Position numbers and translations under genes: made by a program
Part shown: piece after piece, positions 1-5,003 of the stretch
Layout of the letters: each line of letters opens with the position of its first letter
Position numbering within the stretch: the stretch's first letter is position 1
Assembly (NCBI GenBank): GCA_025927935.1
Contig: JAICKM010000540.1
Coordinates: 1 to 5,003, forward strand
DNA length: 5,003 bases
Source: Chloroflexia bacterium
GTDB taxonomy: Bacteria > Chloroflexota > Chloroflexia > QHBQ01 > JADMIH01
Direction: 5' to 3'
Notes under the pieces: model-generated
What the model saw: the letters and a program-made list of their open reading frames with translations, nothing else
Databases searched by the model: none
Told to the model about the DNA's origin: nothing

Positions 1-46
1 CGCAATTGTGACCCCTGGCCGAGCCGTCCGGCATCAGTGGGTAACG

Positions 47-123
47 GCACTGCGAAGGCACGAAGGACGCGAAGATCCTTTTGGTTAATCTCGTTCTTCG
101 TGTCCTTCGCGTCTTTGCGGTGC
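47..123. repeat. Long imperfect palindrome (dispersed intergenic repeat or MITE-like element)
   Basis: The arms at 47-75 and 95-123 are inverted copies of 29 bases separated by a 19-base spacer. Comparing one arm with the reverse complement of the other gives five differences, all transitions. Read as + strand RNA, four become G-U pairs and one is an A-C mismatch, so the transcript would fold into an almost continuous hairpin. The arms contain the units CGAAGGAC/GTCCTTCG and GCGAAGA/TCTTCG. From memory, similar CTTCGTG/CTTCGCG/CTTTGCG strings occur many times between genes in environmental high-GC bacteria, but copy number cannot be tested here. No target-site duplication or transposase is visible. 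No U-tract follows, so it does not look like a classical intrinsic terminator, although it could end or stabilise a transcript from an upstream gene. Confidence 0.75.
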
Positions 124-156
124 AAGACACCTTGAATGGATTTCAGGGATCGCCGG

Positions 157-185
157 TTGACGCAGCTGCGGGCGGGTGCTATCAT
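157..185 (+). promoter_or_regulatory. Distal sigma70-type promoter (P1)
   Basis: The -35 hexamer TTGACG (157-162) and the -10 hexamer TATCAT (180-185) are separated by exactly 17 bases. Each matches the consensus at five of six positions. The -10 is preceded by TGC (177-179), giving an extended -10 element. Transcription would start near base 192, leaving a leader of about 230 bases before selA. This is the stronger match of the two promoters. It could drive selA with a long leader, or a small RNA of its own. The call rests on pattern matching only. Confidence 0.6.
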
Positions 186-286
186 CGGCGGAGTGTGGCC
201 GGCCCTAGCGCCGCATGGATCCATCCCAGAGGAGAAGACCTGTTAAGAACTTACGCAAGCCCTGATGTTGCAATGCTGTAAAGGAC

Positions 287-322
287 GTGCGGCGAACTTA
301 TAAGGTTTCTGTAACGCCGCGC
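287..322 (+). other. Stem-loop in the P1-selA leader
   Basis: GTGCGGCG (287-294) pairs with CGCCGCGC (315-322) over eight bases, with one G-U pair, around a 20-base loop. The loop holds the perfect palindrome CTTATAAG (297-304). A smaller hairpin follows at 340-357, where TTCGC pairs with GCGAA around GGTAAG. Both lie inside the transcript expected from P1 and upstream of P2. There is no U-run after either, so they are not evident terminators. A structured leader, a small RNA or an operator-like palindrome are all possible, and none can be chosen from sequence alone. Confidence 0.35.
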
Positions 323-362
323 TGCTAAACTGAGGTAAGTTTCGCGGTAAGGCGAAGCGCTG

Positions 363-391
363 TAGACGTAACAATGGGGCTGTGCTATCAT
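363..391 (+). promoter_or_regulatory. Proximal sigma70-type promoter (P2) for selA
   Basis: TAGACG (363-368) and TATCAT (386-391) are 17 bases apart. The -10 carries the same TGC extension as P1, so TGCTATCAT appears identically in both. The -35 matches consensus at four of six positions. Transcription would begin near 398, leaving a short leader of about 25 bases before the ATG at 423, with room for the ribosome binding site at 411-416. Position and spacing make this the most natural promoter for selA. Confidence 0.6.
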
Positions 392-410
392 GGGGTGAAA
401 CGCTCAGTTG

Positions 411-416
411 AGAAGG
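411..416 (+). promoter_or_regulatory. selA ribosome binding site
   Basis: AGAAGG lies six bases before the ATG at 423 and decides the start. An in-frame TTG at 408 would lengthen the protein by five residues, but it sits immediately against this motif and has no comparable site of its own upstream. Confidence 0.65.
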
Positions 417-422
417 CAAGCC

Positions 423-1886
423 ATGACTAAACACGAGCCACCGGCAGCAAACGGCCTGCGCGCGCTACCTGCCGTCGATCAGTTACTCCATGCCGGGGGG
501 CTGGCGGCCTGGCGCGCGGCCCTGCCGCACGACCTGATCGTGACGGCGGCGCGCGAGGCGCTGGCCGCGGCGCGCGCCGAGATTGCCGGTGGGCGCCAGG
601 CCCCGGACATGGACCGCCTCACCGCCGATGTGGCCGCACGGCTTGAGGAAGTGACGAGTGCCGGCCTGCGCCCGGTGATCAACGCCGGGGGCGTGATTAT
701 CCAGACTAACCTGGGCCGGGCCCCACTGGGCCCGGCCGCGCGCGCCGCCATGGCCGCCGCCGCTGCGTACAGCAATCTCGAATATGACCTCGACGCCGGG
801 ACGCGGGGATCGCGTTACGTCCACGCCGCCCGGCTGCTGACGCGACTGACCGGCGCCGAAGACGCCCTGGTGGTCAACAACGCCGCCGCCGCGCTCTACT
901 TCGTGCTGCTGGCTTTTGCCGCCGGCCGCGAAGTGGTCCTGTCGCGGGGTCAGGCGGTGGAGATCGGCGGCGGTTTTCGCATCCCGGACATCATGCGCCA
1001 GAGCGGGGCCACCCTGGTCGAGGTGGGCACCACCAACCGGACCTACCTGCGCGACTATGAAGCGGCGCTGAGCGAAAGAACGGCCGGCCTCCTGCGAGTC
1101 CACACCAGCAACTTCCGCGTGACCGGCTTCACCAGCACGGTGGGCGTGGCCGACCTGGCCGCGCTGGCCCATCGCCACGACCTCTGGATGGCCGACGACG
1201 CGGGCAGCGGCGCCCTGTTGCCCACGGCGGACTATGGCCTGGCGCCGGAACCGCTGGTCCAGGACAGCATCGCGGCGGGCGCCGACCTGGTCATCTTCAG
1301 CGGCGACAAGTTGCTGGGTGGGCCGCAAGCCGGGATCATCGTGGGCCGGGGCGCCCTGGTCGGGGCGTTGCGCCGGCACCCTCTGGCCCGCGCCCTGCGC
1401 GTCGACAAGATCACCTATGCCGGGTTGGAAGCGACCCTGCTGGCCTACATGCGCGGCGAAGCCACCCGCGAAGTGCCGGTGTGGGCCATGATCAGCGCGG
1501 ACCTGGGCGGCCTCGAAACGCGGGCACGGGCCTGGGCGGCCCAACTGGCGGCGGCCGGCGTGCCCGTCGCCGTCATCCCCGGCCGCACCGCCGTGGGCGG
1601 CGGCACCTTGCCCGGCGAAACCCTGCCGACCTGGCTGCTGGCCGCCGGCGCGCAGCCGGAACAGGCCGGGGCGGTCGCCTCCACGCCCGGCGACGACGAG
1701 GATGCCGGTTCGGCAGCCGCGCCCTCCACCGCCGCCCTGGCCCGCCGCTTGCGCCAGAGCCGGCCCGCCGTGATCGCACGGGTCGAACGCGATCTCGTCT
1801 TGTGCGATCCGCGTACCGTCCAGCCGGATGAAGACGCGGCGCTTCTCGCGGTGCTGCAAACCGCCTGGGGCGCAACCATGGGCTGA
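423..1886 (+). CDS. selA: L-seryl-tRNA(Sec) selenium transferase (selenocysteine synthase)
   Basis: A cytoplasmic PLP enzyme that converts Ser-tRNA(Sec) to Sec-tRNA(Sec) using selenophosphate; bacterial family members form decameric rings. The product has 487 residues, close to the roughly 460 usual for the family. The N-terminal tRNA-binding domain is present (LRALPAVDQLL near residue 15), which argues against the shorter SelA-like paralogues. Visible core motifs, in order: TNLGRAPL (95-102), NLEYDL (118-123), RGSR (128-131), VEIGGGFRIPD (179-189), GTTNRT, DDAGSG (258-263), SGDKLLGGPQAG with the PLP lysine K296, and RALRVDK (323-329). The C-terminal domain ends with the usual LR-x-PAVIARVE and DPRTV signatures (443-466). 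Two things are odd. Several residues in normally rigid motifs differ (Q94 in IIQTNLGR where His is usual, Q177 in SRGQAVEIGG where Glu is usual). An Ala/Gly/Asp/Glu-rich segment at about 409-437 looks like an added linker. The catalytic lysine and preceding Asp are intact, so activity is expected. No selB or selD adjoins it here. Confidence 0.97.
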   Translation: MTKHEPPAANGLRALPAVDQLLHAGGLAAWRAALPHDLIVTAAREALAAARAEIAGGRQAPDMDRLTADVAARLEEVTSAGLRPVINAGGVIIQTNLGRAPLGPAARAAMAAAAAYSNLEYDLDAGTRGSRYVHAARLLTRLTGAEDALVVNNAAAALYFVLLAFAAGREVVLSRGQAVEIGGGFRIPDIMRQSGATLVEVGTTNRTYLRDYEAALSERTAGLLRVHTSNFRVTGFTSTVGVADLAALAHRHDLWMADDAGSGALLPTADYGLAPEPLVQDSIAAGADLVIFSGDKLLGGPQAGIIVGRGALVGALRRHPLARALRVDKITYAGLEATLLAYMRGEATREVPVWAMISADLGGLETRARAWAAQLAAAGVPVAVIPGRTAVGGGTLPGETLPTWLLAAGAQPEQAGAVASTPGDDEDAGSAAAPSTAALARRLRQSRPAVIARVERDLVLCDPRTVQPDEDAALLAVLQTAWGATMG

Positions 1887-1915
1887 CCGAGTCGTCCCCG
1901 GCCCCGGAACCCCGC

Positions 1916-1953
1916 GCGGTGCTCAGCGCCGCACTCCGGCCGTACCGCGGAGT
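1916..1953 (+). terminator. Tandem hairpins after selA, possible terminator
   Basis: Two hairpins stand back to back 29 bases after the selA stop. The first (1916-1932) has a seven-base stem, GCGGTGC pairing with GCGCCGC including one G-U pair, around a TCA loop. The second (1933-1953) pairs ACTCCG with CGGAGT around a nine-base loop and is followed by TTT only. The short U-tract makes this a weak intrinsic terminator at best; it may instead block 3' exonucleases. Its place between two non-overlapping genes supports separate transcription units. Confidence 0.4.
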
Positions 1954-1979
1954 TTGGCCCGCGGTCGCGTGAAACGGCA

Positions 1980-2047
1980 CCCGGTGTTGCCAGGTGAAGG
2001 TAAGTGTGCAGCCGGATCATTTCAACATTCGTTAAGGAGACACCGGG
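1980..2047 (+). promoter_or_regulatory. Inverted repeat bracketing the ribosome binding site of the cyclase gene
   Basis: CCCGGTGT (1980-1987) is the exact reverse complement of ACACCGGG (2040-2047), which lies between the ribosome binding site (AAGGAG, 2034-2039) and the ATG at 2050. In mRNA the two could pair over eight bases and close a 52-base loop that holds the ribosome binding site, limiting initiation. The left arm also sits in a local self-complementary string (CACCCGGTG), so alternative folds are possible. No convincing promoter was found in the 163-base gap, so whether both arms are transcribed together is unknown. Confidence 0.3.
2034..2039 (+). promoter_or_regulatory. Ribosome binding site of the cyclase/ATPase gene
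   Basis: AAGGAG lies ten bases before the ATG at 2050, a slightly long but workable distance. It fixes this ATG as the start, which also places the zinc ribbon cysteines inside the protein. Confidence 0.7.
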
Positions 2048-2049
2048 AC

Positions 2050-5003
2050 ATGGACAAAATCGCCCCGCACGCCGCCCCGGCGGTCGCGCAGGACGTGGAC
2101 AATCGCTGCCCCCACTGCCAAGCGGCCAACCGGCCGGGGGCGCGGTTTTGCACCCGCTGCGGACGGAGTCTGCACGCCCGGCGCATCCCCCTGGCCGCGG
2201 CGAGTGGCGAGCGCAAGCTGGTCACGGTTATGTTCGCCGACATCAGCGGGTTCACGGCGCGCAGCGAGCATCTCGACCCTGAAGAAGTCGTAACCATGAT
2301 GAACGCCTGCTTTGTCGAACTGGACCAGGCGGTCTCGCGCTACGAGGGCACCATCGACAAGTTCATCGGCGATGCGATGATGGTGCTGTTCGGCGCCCCG
2401 GCGGCCCACGAGAACGATGCCGAGCGGGCGGTGCGCTGCGCGCTGGAGATGCAGGCCCGGCTGGCCGCCTTCAGCGAAACGCATAGTAGCGACCTGGCCC
2501 GACGCCAACCCCTGGCGTTGCACATCGGTATCAATACCGGCCTGGTGGTGGCCGGCGAGATCGGCACCCCCCGGCGCCGCGATTACACGGTCATGGGCGA
2601 TGCGGTCAACCTGGCTTCGCGCCTGGAAAGCGCGGCCACCGCCGGGCAGATCCTGATCGGCGCGGGCACACACCGGCAGGTCGAGCGGCTGTTTCAATGC
2701 CGCCCCCTGCCCCCGCTGACCCTCAAGGGCAAGAGCGAGCCGCAGCAAGCCTACGAAGTGGTCGGCGTCACCGAGGCCGCAAGCGCCCGCGGCTTTGAGC
2801 GCGCCGGGGTACGGGCGCCCTTGCTGGGCCGCGACCGCGAGTTGGACCTGTTGAGCAACGCCGTGCAGGCTCTGGAGGCCGGACAGGGCGGCCTGGGCTG
2901 TATTGTCGCCGAAGCCGGGCTGGGCAAGAGTCGCCTGACCGCCGAACTCCGCGACCGGGTGGGCAATCGTGTGACCTGGGTGGAAGCGCGCTCGCTGGCC
3001 TACGGCGCGGCCATTCCCTATCACGCCCTGCAAAATGCCTTCCGCCAGTTGCTGGACGTGCCTGCGTCGTCCGCGCCCGGCGAAGCCGTGGCGCGGATTC
3101 GCAAGGGCCTGGCCGCCTTCGGCGATGGCGCGGATGCGACGGCGCCCGTGCTCTGGCCCCACGTAGTCGCCTTGCTTGGCTATCCGCTGCCCGCCGATCC
3201 CGCCGCGACGCGCGTAACCACGATGGATTCGGCGGCGCGCAACGGCGAGTTTTCCTGGCTGTTGCGCGAGCATTGGCGGCGCGTGGCCCGCGTGCGCCCC
3301 ACGGTGATCGTGTTTGAAGATCTGCACTGGGCCGACCCCGCCACCGTCGGGTTGGTGCGCGACCTGCTGCCGGTCACACGCGATGCGGCGCTGCTCTTCC
3401 TGCTGCTCTACCGGCCCGAGAATGAAGGGCCGCTGGCCCGCCTGCGCCCACTGGCCGAAGGCGATCCCCGCGCCCGTGTGCTGCGTTTGCAGCCCCTCAG
3501 CCTGGAGCAAAGCACCCAAATGGTGCGCGCCCTGCTCGACCGCTACCACCTGCCGCCGGAGCTACACGCCCGCCTGCTCGAAAAGGCCGAAGGCAACCCG
3601 TTTTACCTGGAAGAAGTGTCGCGCTCGCTCCTCGATCACGGTGTCGTGAGCACGGAAGGCGGCCTGTGGGTGCATCTGCAGGTCGAGGAACTCGATATCC
3701 CGGACAGCTTGCACAGCCTGATCGCCACACGCGTGGACCGCTTGAGTCCGGCGCTGAAAAGCACCCTCCAGCGCGCCGCCGTCATCGGGCGCCAGTTCAG
3801 CGCCGCCGGTCTGACCGCGCTGGTCGATGAGCCGCCCATCCTGCCGAGCCACCTGGCCGAACTCGAAGGCCGCGAGCTGATCAAGCCCGGCCCGGCCACC
3901 ACCGGCACCGACGGCTACGCGTTCAAGCACGCGCTGGTCCAGGAAGTGGCTTACGGCAGCCTGCTGAAGGAGCAGCGCCGCCTGTTGCACCGTGTCCTGG
4001 CCGACCATCTCGATACACAGCACACGGAACCCGGTCTGCTGGCTTACCACTATGAGCGCGCCGAGGAGTGGCCGCAGGCGCTCCAGTGGCTCAGCACCGC
4101 CGCCGAGATCGCCTATGCCCAGTACGCCAACTCCACGGCGCTGGACCTGGTGGGCCGCGCACTCGCCGCCTGGGCGCAAGTCTACCCGGCGGATGCGCCG
4201 GCGGACGCGCTGCGGACCAAAGTCGCCCTCTATGAACTGCTGGCCGCGGTGGGCGTGGCGCTGGCCGACCGCGCCGCCCTGCAACAGGCTGCCGGCGGAC
4301 TGCGGGACACCGGCACCACGCTCGACGATGCCCGCGCTCGCGTCCACGGCTACCTGACCGCGACCCAGCTCAATCACCTGGAGAGCGATTGGGACGCCTG
4401 GGAGAAGAACATCGCCGCCGCGCACGCCATTGCCGCTGCTTCCGGCGACCAGGATCTGATCAGCGACGTGTATGTGCGGCAGGCCCGGCTCTACACCAAC
4501 CGCCTGGGACCGCACGCGGCCATCCCCTACCTGCGCCGCAGCGCCGCGATCAGCTACCTGATCCACGACGACCGGGAACTGACCGACTCGCTCAACAACC
4601 TCGCCCTGGCCTACCAGACCACCGGCGAGATCCGCCGGGCCGCCTGGCACGCCGCCTATGCCCTCAAACTGAGCCTGCGCCTGGGCGATCTGCGCCTGAC
4701 CGCCGGGAACTACCTGAGCGTGGGGCGCATCGCGCTGTTGCGCGGGCAGTTGGCGTCGGGGCTGGCGAGTATGCAGGCCGGGCAGCGCGATGCCGACCGG
4801 GCCGGGCAGGCCCGCTTGCAGGCCATCACTCGCGACCATGTGAGCATGGCCTATTCGACCATCGGCCTGTACACCCAGGCGCTGGAGGCGGCGGGCGAAG
4901 CCGGCGCGTTGATCCGCCGGCATGGCCTCGACGATCTGATCGGCTTCAACATCACCACGCGCGCCGATGCGCTCATCGGCATGGGCCGCTATGACGACGC
5001 CCG
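2050..5003 (+). CDS. Zinc ribbon-class III nucleotidyl cyclase-AAA ATPase-TPR signalling protein (3' end missing)
   Basis: The frame stays open for 984 codons to the window edge; family members often exceed 1,100 residues, so part of the TPR end is missing. Domains in order: a zinc ribbon, CxxC-x10-CxxC (C20, C23, C34, C37); a class III cyclase domain (about 53-239); an AAA/STAND ATPase (about 257-640); and a helical TPR-like region (about 655-984). The cyclase has both metal aspartates (D64 in FADISGFT, D108 in FIGDAMM), the substrate lysine K104, T180 at the purine-selecting position, N187 and R191, so it is expected to make a cyclic nucleotide, most likely cAMP. The ATPase shows Walker A (287-294, AEAGLGKS, with Ala for the usual first Gly but within the accepted pattern) and Walker B (VIVFEDLHWAD, 419-429). 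Later motifs are EGNPFYLEE (about 514-522) and FKHALVQEVAY (about 625-635). No signal peptide or membrane segment is seen, so it is probably cytoplasmic. By analogy with STAND proteins, the TPRs may sense a ligand or partner and the ATPase may relay this to the cyclase; that is inference. The input signal is unknown. Confidence 0.95.
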   Translation, partial: MDKIAPHAAPAVAQDVDNRCPHCQAANRPGARFCTRCGRSLHARRIPLAAASGERKLVTVMFADISGFTARSEHLDPEEVVTMMNACFVELDQAVSRYEGTIDKFIGDAMMVLFGAPAAHENDAERAVRCALEMQARLAAFSETHSSDLARRQPLALHIGINTGLVVAGEIGTPRRRDYTVMGDAVNLASRLESAATAGQILIGAGTHRQVERLFQCRPLPPLTLKGKSEPQQAYEVVGVTEAASARGFERAGVRAPLLGRDRELDLLSNAVQALEAGQGGLGCIVAEAGLGKSRLTAELRDRVGNRVTWVEARSLAYGAAIPYHALQNAFRQLLDVPASSAPGEAVARIRKGLAAFGDGADATAPVLWPHVVALLGYPLPADPAATRVTTMDSAARNGEFSWLLREHWRRVARVRPTVIVFEDLHWADPATVGLVRDLLPVTRDAALLFLLLYRPENEGPLARLRPLAEGDPRARVLRLQPLSLEQSTQMVRALLDRYHLPPELHARLLEKAEGNPFYLEEVSRSLLDHGVVSTEGGLWVHLQVEELDIPDSLHSLIATRVDRLSPALKSTLQRAAVIGRQFSAAGLTALVDEPPILPSHLAELEGRELIKPGPATTGTDGYAFKHALVQEVAYGSLLKEQRRLLHRVLADHLDTQHTEPGLLAYHYERAEEWPQALQWLSTAAEIAYAQYANSTALDLVGRALAAWAQVYPADAPADALRTKVALYELLAAVGVALADRAALQQAAGGLRDTGTTLDDARARVHGYLTATQLNHLESDWDAWEKNIAAAHAIAAASGDQDLISDVYVRQARLYTNRLGPHAAIPYLRRSAAISYLIHDDRELTDSLNNLALAYQTTGEIRRAAWHAAYALKLSLRLGDLRLTAGNYLSVGRIALLRGQLASGLASMQAGQRDADRAGQARLQAITRDHVSMAYSTIGLYTQALEAAGEAGALIRRHGLDDLIGFNITTRADALIGMGRYDDA

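Larger units (their letters stand above)
124..407. other. Non-coding control region upstream of selA
   Basis: This stretch between the palindrome and selA has no supportable protein gene. Short open frames cross it but lack a good ribosome binding site at a usable start and resemble no known protein. It is visibly richer in A and T than the coding regions, especially at 240-400, as expected for regulatory DNA. It contains two promoter-like elements (157-185 and 363-391) and small inverted repeats (287-322 and 340-357). A purine-rich AGAGGAGAAG at 228-237 looks like a ribosome binding site, but no ATG, GTG or TTG follows it at a working distance. No tRNA, 4.5S RNA or other recognisable RNA gene was found. 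Bases 1-46, left of the palindrome, also show nothing identifiable; they could hold the end of an upstream gene. Confidence 0.6.

Noticed and set aside
1..46. Possible end or start of an upstream gene, for example a minus-strand start at 33-35
   Set aside because: Too short to identify, with no ribosome binding site and no recognisable motif in any frame.
81..281. 66-codon + strand open frame upstream of selA
   Set aside because: It starts inside the palindrome spacer, runs through the right arm and the P1 promoter, has no ribosome binding site and shows no family resemblance.
215..303. Two tiny overlapping frames: a 16-residue basic peptide (215-265) and a 12-residue peptide with a Cys-Cys pair (265-303), joined by TGATG
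   Set aside because: They resemble a leader peptide arrangement, but neither ATG has a credible ribosome binding site and frames this short are expected by chance.
483..1859. 458-codon minus-strand open frame antisense to selA
   Set aside because: It lies opposite an unmistakable selA gene. Its translation is rich in Gly, Arg, Gln and His with no recognisable domain, which is typical of shadow frames in GC-rich DNA.
1887..2049. Possible tRNA-Sec (selC) gene beside selA
   Set aside because: No long acceptor and variable arms, no TCA anticodon in a proper stem-loop and no TTCRA T-loop pattern was found here or in 1-422.
2881..2940. Apparent Walker A defect because the first glycine is alanine (A287)
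   Set aside because: The accepted P-loop pattern allows Ala or Gly at that position, and G292, K293 and S294 are intact.
2032..3549. 505-codon minus-strand open frame antisense to the cyclase/ATPase gene
   Set aside because: The + strand encodes clear cyclase and AAA motifs. The antisense product is low-complexity with no motif, so its length reflects rare stop codons at high GC.
3562..4923. 453-codon minus-strand open frame antisense to the TPR region
   Set aside because: Same reasoning: the + frame continues the ATPase and TPR domains without interruption, and the antisense product resembles nothing recognisable.

Overview
This 5,003-base window comes from a GC-rich bacterial chromosome. 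It holds one complete gene, one gene cut off by the right edge, and about 420 bases of upstream non-coding DNA. Both genes read on the + strand. The coding GC bias, the SelA protein, and the zinc-ribbon/class III cyclase/AAA/TPR architecture would fit a Chloroflexota-like or other environmental high-GC bacterium. That is an inference; nothing in the window fixes the taxon.

Layout. Bases 1-46 show no identifiable gene. Bases 47-123 form a long imperfect palindrome of the kind that occurs dispersed between genes. Bases 124-422 are the control region of the first gene. It carries two very similar sigma70-type promoters (157-185 and 363-391), which share the same extended -10 element, plus small hairpins in the roughly 200-base leader between them. 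Bases 423-1886 encode selA, the PLP enzyme that converts seryl-tRNA(Sec) to selenocysteyl-tRNA(Sec), so the organism very probably makes selenoproteins. Bases 1887-2049 are a gap with two abutting hairpins (possible terminator) followed by a ribosome binding site flanked by an inverted repeat. From 2050 to the end runs a large signalling protein: an N-terminal zinc ribbon, a class III nucleotidyl cyclase domain with all catalytic positions filled, an AAA/STAND-type ATPase, and a TPR-rich C-terminal region that is incomplete here.

How the genes relate. The 163-base gap with terminator-like hairpins suggests two transcription units, and nothing seen ties the cyclase to selenium metabolism. No selB, selD or tRNA-Sec gene is visible, so the rest of the selenocysteine machinery must lie outside the window. 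Several very long minus-strand open frames run antisense to both genes; they are by-products of high GC and were not annotated. I did not find a convincing novel system. The most useful leads are the palindromic repeat, the twin promoters with their leader, and the possible translational control element before the cyclase.
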